Part shown: piece by piece, positions 49,892 through 59,547 of the stretch
How positions within the stretch are numbered: the stretch's first letter is position 1
Layout: each line of letters opens with the position of its first letter
From: Scrofimicrobium sp. R131
GTDB lineage: Bacteria > Actinomycetota > Actinomycetes > Actinomycetales > Actinomycetaceae
Length of the DNA stretch: 64,000 bases
Direction of reading: 5' to 3'
NCBI RefSeq assembly: GCF_040256745.1
Contig: NZ_CP138335.1
Span: 930,001-994,000, forward strand
Position numbers and translations under genes: made by a program
The notes under the pieces: model-generated
Databases searched by the model: none
Told to the model about the DNA's origin: nothing
Seen by the model: the letters and a program-made list of their open reading frames with translations, nothing else

Positions 49892-50821
49892 TCATTCCCG
49901 GTCCGCCGTCGACTCCTCGGCCGGCGCCTCGGTTGGCTGGGGCTGTTCGGCCTCCGCCTGGCGCTCGGCTCGCTCGGGTGCTGGGTACCGGTGTTTGCGG
50001 CCCCGGCGCCGGAGGCCCCTAATCACCAGCCAAACCACCAGGGCGATCACAGCCCAGGGGACCAGGAAGACCACCGCCCACGCCAGCGTGTAGAGCGACT
50101 TCAGCAGGACGTCACCTATCCACCCAAAGGAGACTCCAGGGTTGGATCCGGGGGCCTGAGAGCTGAAGGTGACGGTCAGCGTGGACATGTCGACCTGCTG
50201 GTCCAGCCACTCCAACTGTTGGTTCAGCGAATCCAACTCACCCTGCTGCTGGGCAATCATATCTTCGGCCTGCAGCAGTTCCGCGGTCGAGGTGGCCTCG
50301 TCAGCCAGGGCCTTCACCCGCCGGAGCGAGTCCTCCAGGGCCTGCTTTCGCGCGTTGACGTCGATGTACTGCTGAGTCAGGTCCATGGAGGAGGTGTTTT
50401 GAGACTCGACTTTGCCCAGGTCCGGCAGTTGGGCGACCAACTCCTCATACCGGTCGGCCGGAACCCGAGCCGAGACCGAGGAGGACTTCCCGCTGTCGTA
50501 ATCGGACTCCCACGTGTTGTCGATGGTGCCGTCCATTCCCTTCACCAGCTCGGTGAACTTGGCGGCCGCCCCCGCCGGGTCCCCGGTGATCACCTGGGCG
50601 TCCCCGTTGACGGTGATCTTGGAGCCCAACTCGCTGGGGCTGGCGGCAGCGGCATCGGCGGAAAACATCGCTTCCGAGCCGGACACACCCAGGTCGCGGG
50701 TGGCCATCGGCGCGAGGACCGGTCCGGCCCCGTTCATTGCGGCGGCCGAGCAACCACTGAGGGCGAGGGCACCGGCCAGGAGCACGCCGGCTAATCCGGC
50801 TGGGGTCAGTTTTGTCTTCAT
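49892..50821 (-). CDS. DUF4349-domain lipoprotein
   Basis: A 309-residue lipoprotein: lipobox ALSGCSAAA (Cys at about residue 24). The DUF4349 region (residues about 60-260) includes a small alpha/beta part (KITVNGDAQVITGDPAGAA; VSARVPADRYEELVAQL) and a coiled coil (about 165-215, rich in Leu/Gln/Glu). A membrane helix (about 245-270) and a Glu/Pro-rich cytoplasmic tail follow. The presence of both a lipobox and a C-terminal helix means it is anchored twice or the lipid is not used. TATTCT (50833-50828) sits six bases before the ATG, so it is probably leaderless. Function unknown; members are often envelope-stress proteins. Confidence 0.85.
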   Translation of the reverse strand: MKTKLTPAGLAGVLLAGALALSGCSAAAMNGAGPVLAPMATRDLGVSGSEAMFSADAAAASPSELGSKITVNGDAQVITGDPAGAAAKFTELVKGMDGTIDNTWESDYDSGKSSSVSARVPADRYEELVAQLPDLGKVESQNTSSMDLTQQYIDVNARKQALEDSLRRVKALADEATSTAELLQAEDMIAQQQGELDSLNQQLEWLDQQVDMSTLTVTFSSQAPGSNPGVSFGWIGDVLLKSLYTLAWAVVFLVPWAVIALVVWLVIRGLRRRGRKHRYPAPERAERQAEAEQPQPTEAPAEESTADRE

Positions 50822-50924
50822 GGTCACAGAATAGGGGGTGGACCTGGGCTTAGTCCCGCATCCGGTCCGGTTGTAACCTAATCGCGATTGAGACCGGGTC
50901 GATCTGGCCGCGTAGAATGCCGAC

Positions 50925-51500
50925 ATGAGTTTTCGTCGATTCTTTTCCGGCCTGTTCTTTCGCTTCACCAAGTGGAACCTGGTGGTCGAGCAGGGCATTC
51001 CACAAAACGGGGCCATTTTGGTTGGGGCCCCGCACACCTCGAACTGGGATTTCTTCCTGATGCTGGCCATCGCGGGCCAGACGGGGATGCGTTACAAGTG
51101 GTTGGGGAAGAACTCGCTCTTCCAGGGGCCGCTGGCCCCGATCCTGCGGGCCCTCGGGGGCATCTCGGTCGATCGGTCCGCCAGTACCGGAATGGTGGGC
51201 CAACTGGTCGAGCAGATGCGCAACTCATCCGGGGAAGTGCTGGCCATTACCCCCAAGGGCACCCGTAGCAAGCGAGAATACTGGCACTCGGGCTTCTACC
51301 GAATCGCGGAGGAATCCGGCCTGCCCCTGATCCTCTGTTTCGTCGACTCGAAAACCAACACCACCGGGCTGGGGCCGATCATGGCGGTGACGGGCGACGT
51401 CCACGCGGATATGGAGAAGATCCGTGCCTTCTACGCGGGGAAGGAAGGGATCCGGCCCGAGCTCACCTCGGTCCCGCGCCTTCGATCCGAAGAGGCATAA
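50925..51500 (+). CDS. PlsC-family 1-acylglycerol-3-phosphate acyltransferase-like protein
   Basis: A 191-residue protein with the acyltransferase motif I GAPHTSNWDFFL (HxxxxD, residues about 36-41) and motif III PKGTRSKREYW (residues about 109-119; the usual Glu of PEGTRS is Lys here). These enzymes acylate lysophosphatidate in membrane phospholipid synthesis; the short length and changed motif suggest a specialised substrate. TAGAAT (50913-50918) lies six bases before the ATG, so the transcript is probably leaderless. It is divergent from the DUF4349 gene, whose promoter faces it. Confidence 0.88.
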   Translation: MSFRRFFSGLFFRFTKWNLVVEQGIPQNGAILVGAPHTSNWDFFLMLAIAGQTGMRYKWLGKNSLFQGPLAPILRALGGISVDRSASTGMVGQLVEQMRNSSGEVLAITPKGTRSKREYWHSGFYRIAEESGLPLILCFVDSKTNTTGLGPIMAVTGDVHADMEKIRAFYAGKEGIRPELTSVPRLRSEEA

Positions 51501-51576
51501 CCGCTCTGTCGGCGCCTGGCCCCGGACTGTCGACGACCCTGCGACCCGCGTGCCCGAACTGCGATAGCGTAGCTTC

Positions 51577-52410
51577 ATGGGACAGACAATTACACTGCGA
51601 GACGGCACCGAGCTGCCGTCAATTGGGTTTGGCACCTATCCGCTGCGGGGGACCGAAGCGGTGGAGGCGGTTCAGGAGGCCATCTCAGTCGGTTATCGGA
51701 TGATTGATACCGCGTTCAACTACGACAACGAAGCTGCGGTCGGACGGGGACTGGCGGAAAGTGGGATTCCGCGGGAGCAACTGACCGTGGTTTCGAAGCT
51801 GCCGGGCCGATTCCATCGACGCCCCGGCGCCGACCACGCGGTCAAAGAGTCCCTTTGGCGGCTCAACTTGGACTACCTGGACGTCTACCTGATTCACTGG
51901 CCGAATCCGATCCACGGGCACTTCGTGGAAGCCTGGGAGGCGCTCCTCGCCGCCCAGGCAGAAGGCTTGGTCCGCACGGTTGGGGTCTCAAACTTCACGG
52001 TGGAGCAACTGCAAGAGCTGCAGCGGGCCACCGGGGTGTTGCCGACGGTCAACCAGATCGAATGTCATCCGTACTTCCCCCAGGAACAGCAGTTGGCCGC
52101 CCACCGTGAGCTGGGGATTCAGACGATCTCGTGGAGCCCGCTCGGAAAAGCCGCCCACCCGGCCGACGAACCGGTGATCCAGGAAATCGCCCGCGCCCAC
52201 CGGGTCACCCCCGCCCAGGTGGTGCTCCGCTGGCAGGTCCAGCGCGGCTCAATCCCGATCCCCAAAACCAAAACGCCCACCCGGATGGTGGAGAACCTCG
52301 ACCTCTTCGGGTTCACTCTGACCGAGGAGGAACTGGGTCGGATCACCGCTCTGGGACGACCCGACGGGCGCCTGTTCGATGGGGATCCAAACGTGCACGA
52401 GGAAATGTGA
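51577..52410 (+). CDS. Aldo/keto reductase
   Basis: A 277-residue AKR of the 2,5-diketogluconate-reductase/prostaglandin-synthase-like group. Catalytic residues are visible: Asp and Tyr in MIDTAFNYDNE, Lys in VVSKLPG, and His in YLIHWPNP. VGVSNFTVEQLQEL, NQIECHPYF and the NADPH-phosphate region PIPKTKTPTRMVENLDLF follow. It reduces aldehydes or ketones with NADPH; the substrate is unknown. TAGCGT (51565-51570) six bases before the ATG indicates leaderless translation. The stop overlaps the sirtuin start as GTGA. Confidence 0.92.
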   Translation: MGQTITLRDGTELPSIGFGTYPLRGTEAVEAVQEAISVGYRMIDTAFNYDNEAAVGRGLAESGIPREQLTVVSKLPGRFHRRPGADHAVKESLWRLNLDYLDVYLIHWPNPIHGHFVEAWEALLAAQAEGLVRTVGVSNFTVEQLQELQRATGVLPTVNQIECHPYFPQEQQLAAHRELGIQTISWSPLGKAAHPADEPVIQEIARAHRVTPAQVVLRWQVQRGSIPIPKTKTPTRMVENLDLFGFTLTEEELGRITALGRPDGRLFDGDPNVHEEM

Positions 52411-53228
52411 TCACCGAAGCTTTGAGCGCCCTGACTGGGCGCCGGGTGGCCGTGCTGACCGGGGCCGGGGTCTCCACCGGGTCCGGCCTGCCCGACTATC
52501 GCGGCCAGGATGCCCCGCCTCGAACCCCGATGACGTTCCAGCAGTTCATCTCCGAGGAACGCTACCGGCGCCACTACTGGGCCCGAACCTACCTGGGCTA
52601 CCAGCACATGAACGAGCGCCGCCCCAACGTGGTGCACGAGGCGTTGGCCCGGTGGGAGTACCAACCCGGCTCAGCCCTGGTCGGAATCATCACCCAGAAC
52701 ATCGACACCCTCCACGAGAAGGCCGGTTCGGGTGGGCGCCGGCCCGTGATTGACCTGCACGGCCGGTTTGACCGGGTCCTGTGCCGCCAGTGCGGCCACC
52801 GGTTCACCCGCGAGTTCGTCCAGGGGATGCTGGCCCAGGCCAACCCCGGGTTTCACGAGCTGGTTGGGGACGTGGAGATAGCCCCGGACGCGGACGCCGT
52901 GCTGGAAGAGACCGACGACTTCCACCTGGTGGTCTGCCCCCGCTGCGGCGGTACCCTCCGACCGGACGTGGTGTTCTTTGGCGAGGTGGTGCCCCCGGCT
53001 CGGGTAGCCGCCGCCACCGCCCTGGTGGACGAGGCGGAGGCACTCCTGGTCCTGGGGTCCTCCCTGGCCGTCCACTCGGGCCTGCGCTACGTCACCCGGG
53101 CCGAGGGCAAACCGATCGTGATCATCAACCGCGGCCCCACCCGCGGGGATCGCCGAGCCAGCGTGAAACTGGACGGCGACCTGGCGGAACTGGTCCCGCC
53201 CCTGCTGGAGCGCCTGGCTCCCCTCTAG
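52407..53228 (+). CDS. Sir2-family NAD-dependent protein deacylase
   Basis: A 273-residue sirtuin. GAGVSTGSGLPDYRG (residues about 20-34) is the NAD loop, TQNIDTLHEKAG carries the ribose contacts, VIDLHGRF the catalytic His, and CRQCGH and CPRCGG the four zinc Cys. DVVFFGEVVPP and VLGSSLAV complete the fold. It removes acyl groups from lysines using NAD; targets unknown. Longer than minimal bacterial CobB. The GTG start overlaps the AKR stop and has GAGGAAAT just upstream. Its TAG stop overlaps that of the convergent aldo/keto reductase in one CTAG. Confidence 0.93.
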   Translation: MITEALSALTGRRVAVLTGAGVSTGSGLPDYRGQDAPPRTPMTFQQFISEERYRRHYWARTYLGYQHMNERRPNVVHEALARWEYQPGSALVGIITQNIDTLHEKAGSGGRRPVIDLHGRFDRVLCRQCGHRFTREFVQGMLAQANPGFHELVGDVEIAPDADAVLEETDDFHLVVCPRCGGTLRPDVVFFGEVVPPARVAAATALVDEAEALLVLGSSLAVHSGLRYVTRAEGKPIVIINRGPTRGDRRASVKLDGDLAELVPPLLERLAPL

Positions 53229-54190
53229 TACAGTGCGATCCGCTGCGCCGGGGGAAAGATTTCCTCCAGGCGCACCAGGTCCTGTTCGCTCGGCTCCCAC
53301 AGGTCCGCATTCTGGCGAACCTGCTCTGTCCGGGTGGCCCCGGCAATCACGCTCGCCACCACCGGGTTGTGGGCCAACCAGCCGATCGCCACCTGGACCG
53401 GGCTGACACCCTGCCCGGCCGCAAAGGCGCCGAACGCCGCCAACTGAGCCAGGTTCGCTCCCTCCAGCACCGCCTGCTTGTCCTCCAGTGCCAACCGGGT
53501 GCCCTGCGGGGCAATCCCCTTGGTGTACTTGCCGGTCAGCAAACCGTTGGCCAGGGGGAAGTAGGGGAAGACCCCGAGGCCGTAGTGCTCAGCGGCGGGG
53601 ATCACCTCCAACTCGGCCCGACGATCCAACAGGTTGTAGTGATTCTGGGCGCTGATGAACGGCGCCGCACCCCGAGCCACGTGGGCTGCCTCGGCGATTT
53701 GCCAACCGGCCCGGTTTGAGTGTCCTAGGTAGCGCACCTTCCCGGACCGGACCAGGTCGTCGAGGGCGCTGAGCGTCTCCTCAATCGGGGTGATCCCGTC
53801 GGGCGTGTGGTACTGGTACAGGTCAATCCAGTCGGTGTCGAGGCGCCGAAGGGAGGCTTCGACCGACTGGATGATGTAGCGGCGCGATCCGCGGGCCCCA
53901 AAGTCGGGTCCGTTCGCTCCGTGAACGGGCATCCCGAACTTGGTAGCCACAATCACCCGGTCTCGCTCTTTGCCCAGGGCCCGGCCCAGGAACCGCTCGC
54001 TCAGACCCGGCTCCATCCCGTATGAGTCCGCCGTGTCAAAGAAGGTGATGCCCGCGTCGAGGGCGGCCCGAACCACCCGCTCGGACGCCTCGTACTCTTC
54101 GGTAATCACCCCGGCCCGGCCAAAATTGTTGCATCCAAGCCCGACGGCCGAAACGACCAACCCTGATTTGCCCACCGATTTGTATTTCAT
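53225..54190 (-). CDS. Aldo/keto reductase
   Basis: A 321-residue AKR of the YhdN/L-glyceraldehyde-reductase type: VGLGCNNFGRAG at the N-terminus, the catalytic Asp/Tyr in FFDTADSYGMEPG, Lys in VIVATKFGMPV, His in YQYHTPDG, RYLGHSNRAGWQ and the C-terminal NADPH loop SVIAGATRTEQVRQN. Unrelated in sequence detail to the AKR at 51577. TAGACT (54202-54197) lies six bases before the ATG, giving a leaderless start, and its upstream region overlaps the divergent purine-operon promoter. Confidence 0.92.
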   Translation of the reverse strand: MKYKSVGKSGLVVSAVGLGCNNFGRAGVITEEYEASERVVRAALDAGITFFDTADSYGMEPGLSERFLGRALGKERDRVIVATKFGMPVHGANGPDFGARGSRRYIIQSVEASLRRLDTDWIDLYQYHTPDGITPIEETLSALDDLVRSGKVRYLGHSNRAGWQIAEAAHVARGAAPFISAQNHYNLLDRRAELEVIPAAEHYGLGVFPYFPLANGLLTGKYTKGIAPQGTRLALEDKQAVLEGANLAQLAAFGAFAAGQGVSPVQVAIGWLAHNPVVASVIAGATRTEQVRQNADLWEPSEQDLVRLEEIFPPAQRIALY

Positions 54191-54220
54191 GACTTGAGTC
54201 TAGCCAAGATGCGGAACACT

Positions 54221-54250
54221 TTGACCCCCGACCTTCCCTGCCGCTAACCT
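54221..54250 (+). promoter_or_regulatory. Promoter of the purine operon
   Basis: TTGACC (54221-54226), an 18-bp spacer and TAACCT (54245-54250), about 35 bases before the purC GTG. The -35 overlaps the upstream region of the divergent aldo/keto reductase promoter. No PurR-like box or riboswitch is evident. Confidence 0.6.
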
Positions 54251-54284
54251 CATCGGTGTAGGCGTCTCTCTAAGGGGGAACCCG

Positions 54285-55028
54285 GTGACAAACGGGCCAG
54301 CAGTAAGCAAAGGCGAAGTTCTGTACCAGGGCAAGGCGAAACGCCTTTACCTGACCAACGATCCGCAGATTCTCTGGGTGGACTACATGGATCAGGCCAC
54401 CGCCTTCAATGGGGAAAAGAAAGATCAGATCCAGGGCAAGGGCGCGCTGAACGCGAAGATCAGTGCCCAGCTCTTCCACTACTTGGACCGGCACGGCATT
54501 CCCAGCCACTTCCTGGCCTCGGTCGGGGAGGTGACCCAACTGGTCCGGCGGGTAGAGATCATTCCGCTTGAGGTGGTGGTCAGGAACACCGCCGCCGGGA
54601 GCCTGTCCAAGCGGCTGGGGTTCGAAGAGGGAACCGATCTTCCTGCCCCCATCGTCGAGTACTTCTACAAGGACGACGATCTGGGTGACCCGCTGCTCAA
54701 CGACGAACACATCGAGCTGTTGAGCCTGGCAACCCCGGGGGAAATGGCGCAGGTTCGAACCCAAGCGCTGGCCGTCAACGACGCGCTGCGGGAGCTTTTT
54801 GCCCGAGCCGGGGTCAAGCTGGTTGACTTCAAACTTGAGTTTGGGCGCACGCCCGACGGTCAAATTCTGCTGGCTGACGAGATTTCCCCCGACAACTGTC
54901 GACTGTGGGAGCTTCAGAGCGGGCAGAAGCTCGACAAGGACGTGTACCGGCGGGGCCTGGGCGACCTGATTCCCGTCTACGAGCAGGTCCACCAACTGCT
55001 GACTGAGGCGCTGGCGGAAGATCAATGA
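54285..55028 (+). CDS. purC: SAICAR synthase
   Basis: A 247-residue enzyme of the short bacterial type: [20 protein letters not shown] (ATP loop), [20 protein letters not shown] and the signature VDFKLEFGR with [13 protein letters not shown]. It converts CAIR and aspartate to SAICAR, step 8 of purine synthesis. Many actinobacteria carry a longer type (about 290-300 residues), so this one resembles Firmicutes forms. The GTG start follows AAGGGGG. First gene of purC-F-M-N-E-K; it overlaps purF as ATGA. Confidence 0.95.
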   Translation: MTNGPAVSKGEVLYQGKAKRLYLTNDPQILWVDYMDQATAFNGEKKDQIQGKGALNAKISAQLFHYLDRHGIPSHFLASVGEVTQLVRRVEIIPLEVVVRNTAAGSLSKRLGFEEGTDLPAPIVEYFYKDDDLGDPLLNDEHIELLSLATPGEMAQVRTQALAVNDALRELFARAGVKLVDFKLEFGRTPDGQILLADEISPDNCRLWELQSGQKLDKDVYRRGLGDLIPVYEQVHQLLTEALAEDQ

Positions 55029-56461
55029 TCAACAGCTTGGGGGAGGCCAGTTCCCTGCGGGAGGAATGCGGCCTGTACGGCATTTGGGGTCATCCCGATG
55101 CCGCGCGGTTGACCTATTTCGGCATGCGGGCCCTGCAGCACCGCGGGCAAGAGGGCGCCGGCATCGTCGCGAACAATGCCGGGACCCTGAAGGGCGAGCG
55201 CGGCTTGGGCCTGGTGTCACAGGTGTTTGCCCACGACTCCATGTTCGATCGGCTGGCCGGGACGGCCGCCCTGGGCCACGTGCGCTATGCGACCGCCGGC
55301 AACGGCAGCATCGATAACGTTCAGCCGCTGCTGTTTCGGTTCACGGATGAGCAGATTGCGCTGGCCCACAACGGCAACCTGACCAATGCGGTGACTTTGC
55401 GGCGCCAGTTGGAGGCCGATGGCGGGATCTTCCGGTCCGACTCTGACACCGAAATCCTGATGCACCTGATTCGCCGCTCAACGGCCTCAACTTTCCTGGG
55501 CCAGCTGAAGGATGCGTTGAACTCGGTGCAGGGTGGGTTTGCCTATGTGCTCCTGACCCCGGAAGCGATGTACGCCGCCCTGGATCCGCACGGGTTCCGG
55601 CCGCTGGCGATGGGGCAAATGTCCAACGGTGCCTACGTGGTGGCTTCTGAAACCTGCGCGCTGGAGACGACCGGGGCCCGGTTCGTTCGCGACGTCAAAC
55701 CGGGCGAAGTGGTCATCATCAACGATGACGGCTACCGGGTGGAGCATTTCACCCACGACATCTTGCCGGCAATCTGCCCGATGGAGTTCATCTATTTTGC
55801 CCGCCCCGACTCGAACATAGCCGGGGTGAACATTCACGCGGCCCGGAAAAAGATGGGTGCCATCCTGGCGGAGGAAGCTCCGGTCGAGGCCGACATGGTC
55901 ATCGGCGTCCCGAACTCCTCCATCTCGGCTGCCAGCGGCTACTCGGAGGCGTCCCGAATCCCCAATGAACTGGGGCTGGTCAAAAACCAGTACGTGGCCC
56001 GCACTTTCATTCAGCCCACGCAGGAGCTGCGCGAGCAGGGCGTGCGAATGAAACTGTCCGCCGTTCGCGGCGTGGTTGAGGGCAAGCGCGTCATCATGGT
56101 GGACGACTCCATCGTCCGAGGCACCACCTCCCGCCGGATCGTCCAGTTGCTCCGCGACGCCGGGGCCGCCGAAGTGCACGTGCGAATCGCCTCCCCGCCC
56201 CTGAAGTACCCTTCCTTTTACGGGATCGACATTCAGAGCCGGCGGGAGCTGATCGCGGCCGACCACACGGTCGATGAGATCCGCCAGGCAATCGGAGCGG
56301 ACTCGCTCGAGTTCCTCTCTTGCGAAGGGCTGGTGCGCGCGGTTGGGCTTCAGTTGGATGCCCCCAACGGCGGCCTGCTGATGGCCTACTTTGACGGGAA
56401 ATACCCGACCCCGCTCTACGACTACGAGGCTGACTACCTGGCCTCCTTGCCCAACAACTAG
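55025..56461 (+). CDS. purF: Amidophosphoribosyltransferase, Bacillus type lacking Fe-S ligands
   Basis: A 478-residue enzyme with a short propeptide and nucleophile Cys15 ([12 protein letters not shown]). [13 protein letters not shown] marks the glutaminase domain, and the PRPP motif [20 protein letters not shown] the transferase. It makes phosphoribosylamine, the committed purine step. The body is clearly of Bacillus type ([20 protein letters not shown]). Of the four cluster ligands known in B. subtilis only the first is kept (Cys251, AICPMEF); the others are Ser397 (YPSFYGID), Leu452 and Tyr455 ([11 protein letters not shown]). The 4Fe-4S cluster is therefore probably absent. The ATG overlaps the purC stop. 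Confidence 0.95.
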   Translation: MINSLGEASSLREECGLYGIWGHPDAARLTYFGMRALQHRGQEGAGIVANNAGTLKGERGLGLVSQVFAHDSMFDRLAGTAALGHVRYATAGNGSIDNVQPLLFRFTDEQIALAHNGNLTNAVTLRRQLEADGGIFRSDSDTEILMHLIRRSTASTFLGQLKDALNSVQGGFAYVLLTPEAMYAALDPHGFRPLAMGQMSNGAYVVASETCALETTGARFVRDVKPGEVVIINDDGYRVEHFTHDILPAICPMEFIYFARPDSNIAGVNIHAARKKMGAILAEEAPVEADMVIGVPNSSISAASGYSEASRIPNELGLVKNQYVARTFIQPTQELREQGVRMKLSAVRGVVEGKRVIMVDDSIVRGTTSRRIVQLLRDAGAAEVHVRIASPPLKYPSFYGIDIQSRRELIAADHTVDEIRQAIGADSLEFLSCEGLVRAVGLQLDAPNGGLLMAYFDGKYPTPLYDYEADYLASLPNN

Positions 56462-56469
56462 GAGGCACA

Positions 56470-57477
56470 GTGGACAACGCCTACAGCCGAGCCGGGGTGG
56501 ATGTGACCGCCGGTTACGAGGTGGTTGAACGGATTAAGGGCCACGCCGCCCGGACGGCCCGGGCCGGAATGATGGGCTCACTCGGCGGGTTTGGCGGTTG
56601 CTTTGACCTGTCCGGGTTTGACCTGGCCGAACCGGTCCTGGTTTCCGGTACCGACGGGGTGGGGACCAAGCTGCTGGTCGCCCAGGCCCTGGAGCGCCAC
56701 GACACGATCGGGATCGACTGCGTGGCCATGTGCGTCAACGATATTGCTGCCCAGGGAGCCCAGCCGCTGTACTTTTTGGACTACATTGCCACCGGTCGCA
56801 CCAACCCCGACCAGCTGGAGCAGGTGGTGGCCGGAATCGCCGACGGTTGCGTCGAGGCGGGGGCGGCCCTGATTGGGGGCGAGACCGCTGAGATGCCGGG
56901 CCTCTACGGGGAGGACGAGTACGACGTGGCCGGCTTCGCGGTCGGCATCGCCGAAAAGTCCAAGCTGATCACCGGGGAACAGGTCCGGGCCGGTGACCTG
57001 CTGGTCGGCCTCGCTTCCTCCGGCCTGCACTCAAACGGGTTTTCCCTGGTCCGCCAGATCCTGATGGATGAGCTAGACTCGCACCTGCCCGAACTGGGGG
57101 AGAAGTCGGTCGGTGAGACAATCTTGACCCCCACCCGGATCTACGTTTCCGCCCTGGCTCCGCTGGTGGAACAGGGCCTGGTGCGGGGTGCCGCTCATAT
57201 CACCGGGGGTGGCTTCGTCGAGAACCTGCCGCGGATGCTTCCCGACGGTCTCGGCGTCACCATCAACGAGGGCTCCTGGCCGGTCCCCCCGATTTTCGCG
57301 GTGCTGGAGGAAAAGGGCCGGATCGAGCACGCGGAGATGTTCGAGATTTTCAACATGGGCTTGGGGATGGTTCTGGCGATCCGTCCGGATGATCTGGACC
57401 GGGTCCAGAGCCTCCTGTCCGAACCGGCCTACGTGGTGGGCGAGGTGGTCGACTCGCCGCAGGTGCTGATCCGATGA
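56470..57477 (+). CDS. purM: Phosphoribosylformylglycinamidine cyclo-ligase (AIR synthetase)
   Basis: A 335-residue Pur[21 protein letters not shown] at the N-terminus, [18 protein letters not shown] with the ATP-binding residues, [34 protein letters not shown] and [18 protein letters not shown]. It closes the imidazole ring to AIR with ATP. The GTG start has GGAGG 5 bases upstream and lies 8 bases after purF. Overlaps purN as ATGA. Confidence 0.96.
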   Translation: MDNAYSRAGVDVTAGYEVVERIKGHAARTARAGMMGSLGGFGGCFDLSGFDLAEPVLVSGTDGVGTKLLVAQALERHDTIGIDCVAMCVNDIAAQGAQPLYFLDYIATGRTNPDQLEQVVAGIADGCVEAGAALIGGETAEMPGLYGEDEYDVAGFAVGIAEKSKLITGEQVRAGDLLVGLASSGLHSNGFSLVRQILMDELDSHLPELGEKSVGETILTPTRIYVSALAPLVEQGLVRGAAHITGGGFVENLPRMLPDGLGVTINEGSWPVPPIFAVLEEKGRIEHAEMFEIFNMGLGMVLAIRPDDLDRVQSLLSEPAYVVGEVVDSPQVLIR

Positions 57478-58019
57478 GCTCACTGGCGGTGTTCGCCTCC
57501 GGCACCGGCTCGAACTTTGTCGCCCTGGCTGATGCGTTGGACGTCTCCGTCCTGGTGTGTGACCGGCCGGAAGCCGCCGTGATTGCGCGGGCGGGTGAGC
57601 GGGGTATTCCCGTGGTCAGCGTGTCGCCACGGTTCTTCCCCGACAAGGCCGCCTACGAAGCGGCATTGCTGCGCTGCCTGGAACACTATCGGATCGACTT
57701 CGTGGCCCTGGCGGGATACATGCGGCTGGTGGGACCGACCCTACTGGGGGCCTACGGCGGCCGGATCGTCAACATTCACCCGTCGCTGCTGCCAGCCTTC
57801 CCCGGCGCCCACGCCATTTCGGAGGCCCACGCGGCGCGGGTCTCGGAAACGGGAGTAACCATTCACTTCATCGACGAGGGAATCGACACCGGGCCGGTGA
57901 TCGCCCAGCAGGCGATCGCGATCGACCCGGCCTGGACCCTCGACCAACTGGAAGAGCAAATCCACCGGGTGGAACACAAACTGTATCCCCAGGTCTTGGC
58001 GGGCCTGGTCGGCAACTAG
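57474..58019 (+). CDS. purN: Phosphoribosylglycinamide formyltransferase
   Basis: A 181-residue folate-dependent enzyme: [30 protein letters not shown], the catalytic [12 protein letters not shown] (Asn and His) and [18 protein letters not shown] with the catalytic Asp. It formylates GAR using 10-formyl-tetrahydrofolate. The ATG overlaps the purM stop by 4 bp. It is somewhat shorter than the usual 190-210 residues but has all catalytic positions. Confidence 0.95.
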   Translation: MSSLAVFASGTGSNFVALADALDVSVLVCDRPEAAVIARAGERGIPVVSVSPRFFPDKAAYEAALLRCLEHYRIDFVALAGYMRLVGPTLLGAYGGRIVNIHPSLLPAFPGAHAISEAHAARVSETGVTIHFIDEGIDTGPVIAQQAIAIDPAWTLDQLEEQIHRVEHKLYPQVLAGLVGN

Positions 58020-58027
58020 GAGGAGCA

Positions 58028-58506
<479 letters not shown>

Positions 58507-58510
<4 letters not shown>

Positions 58511-59547
58511 TCGAACCCGGTGCCACGATTGGGATCCTTGGGGGCGGGCAACTGGGCCAGATGATTGGCCAGTCGGCAGTAGAGATGGGCTTTCGGGTCC
58601 TCGTGCTCGATCCGACCCCGGGTTGCTCCGCCTCGCGGGTGGCCGAGCAGATTGTCGCCCCCTACGACGACGTGAAGGCCGTGCGGGAACTGGCCGAACG
58701 CTCCGACGTGGTCACCTACGAGTTTGAGAACGTTGACGCCGAGGCGCTGGCGGCGGTCGGCCTGCCCACCCGGGCCCTGCGGATTTGCCAGGACCGGTGG
58801 GCGGAAAAGCAGTTCCTGACCGAGGCGGGGGTGCCGGTGGCGCCGTTCCGCCTCGTGAATGAGCCGGAGGACCTGGTCGGGCCCGGGGTGCTGAAGACCC
58901 GGCGCGGCGGCTACGACGGCAAGGGCCAGGTGGTGTTGGGCGCCGAGGGAACCGAGCAGGAAGCCTGGGCGGCCGCCCGCGAGCTGATTGGGGCCACCGA
59001 GTGCATCCTGGAGGACTGGGTCGACTTTGAGCTGGAGTTGTCGGTGATTGTGGCCGGGAATGGCACCGGGCAGTTCGTCACCTTCCCGCCGAGCGAAAAT
59101 CAGCATCGCCGGAACATTTTGCACCGTTCAATCGTGCCGGCTCGGGTTCCCCCGGCCGCGGCGCGTCAAGCGGAGGAGCTGGCCCTCACCATCGCCAAGC
59201 ACCTGGACCTGGTCGGGGTGATGGGGGTGGAGCTGTTCTACCTGCCCGGTGGGGAGTTGCTGGTGAACGAGCTGGCTCCTCGCCCGCACAACTCGGGCCA
59301 CTACACGATTGAGGCTTGCTCGCTGTCGCAGTTTGACGCCCACGTGCGCGGTATCTGCGGGTGGCCACTGCCCACTCCGCGCCTGCTCAGCCCCGCGGTG
59401 ATGACGAACGTGCTGGGCGAGGACCTGCCCGCCACGCTGGAGCGGATCCGGACCGAGCCCACCTGGTCGGTTCACCTGTACGGTAAGGGTGAGGCCCGAC
59501 CGGGCCGGAAGATGGGGCACATCACCGTCCTGGAGGAAACGCCTTGA
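58507..59547 (+). CDS. purK: N5-carboxyaminoimidazole ribonucleotide synthase
   Basis: A 346-residue ATP-grasp enzyme: [20 protein letters not shown], the central [16 protein letters not shown] with ATP-binding residues, a Glu-rich [11 protein letters not shown], and the C-terminal [19 protein letters not shown] signature. It carboxylates AIR with ATP and bicarbonate. The GTG start overlaps purE, and its TGA overlaps the start of the GH42 gene (TTGA). It is the last purine gene of the cluster; purD, purL/Q/S, purB and purH are not in the window. Confidence 0.95.
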
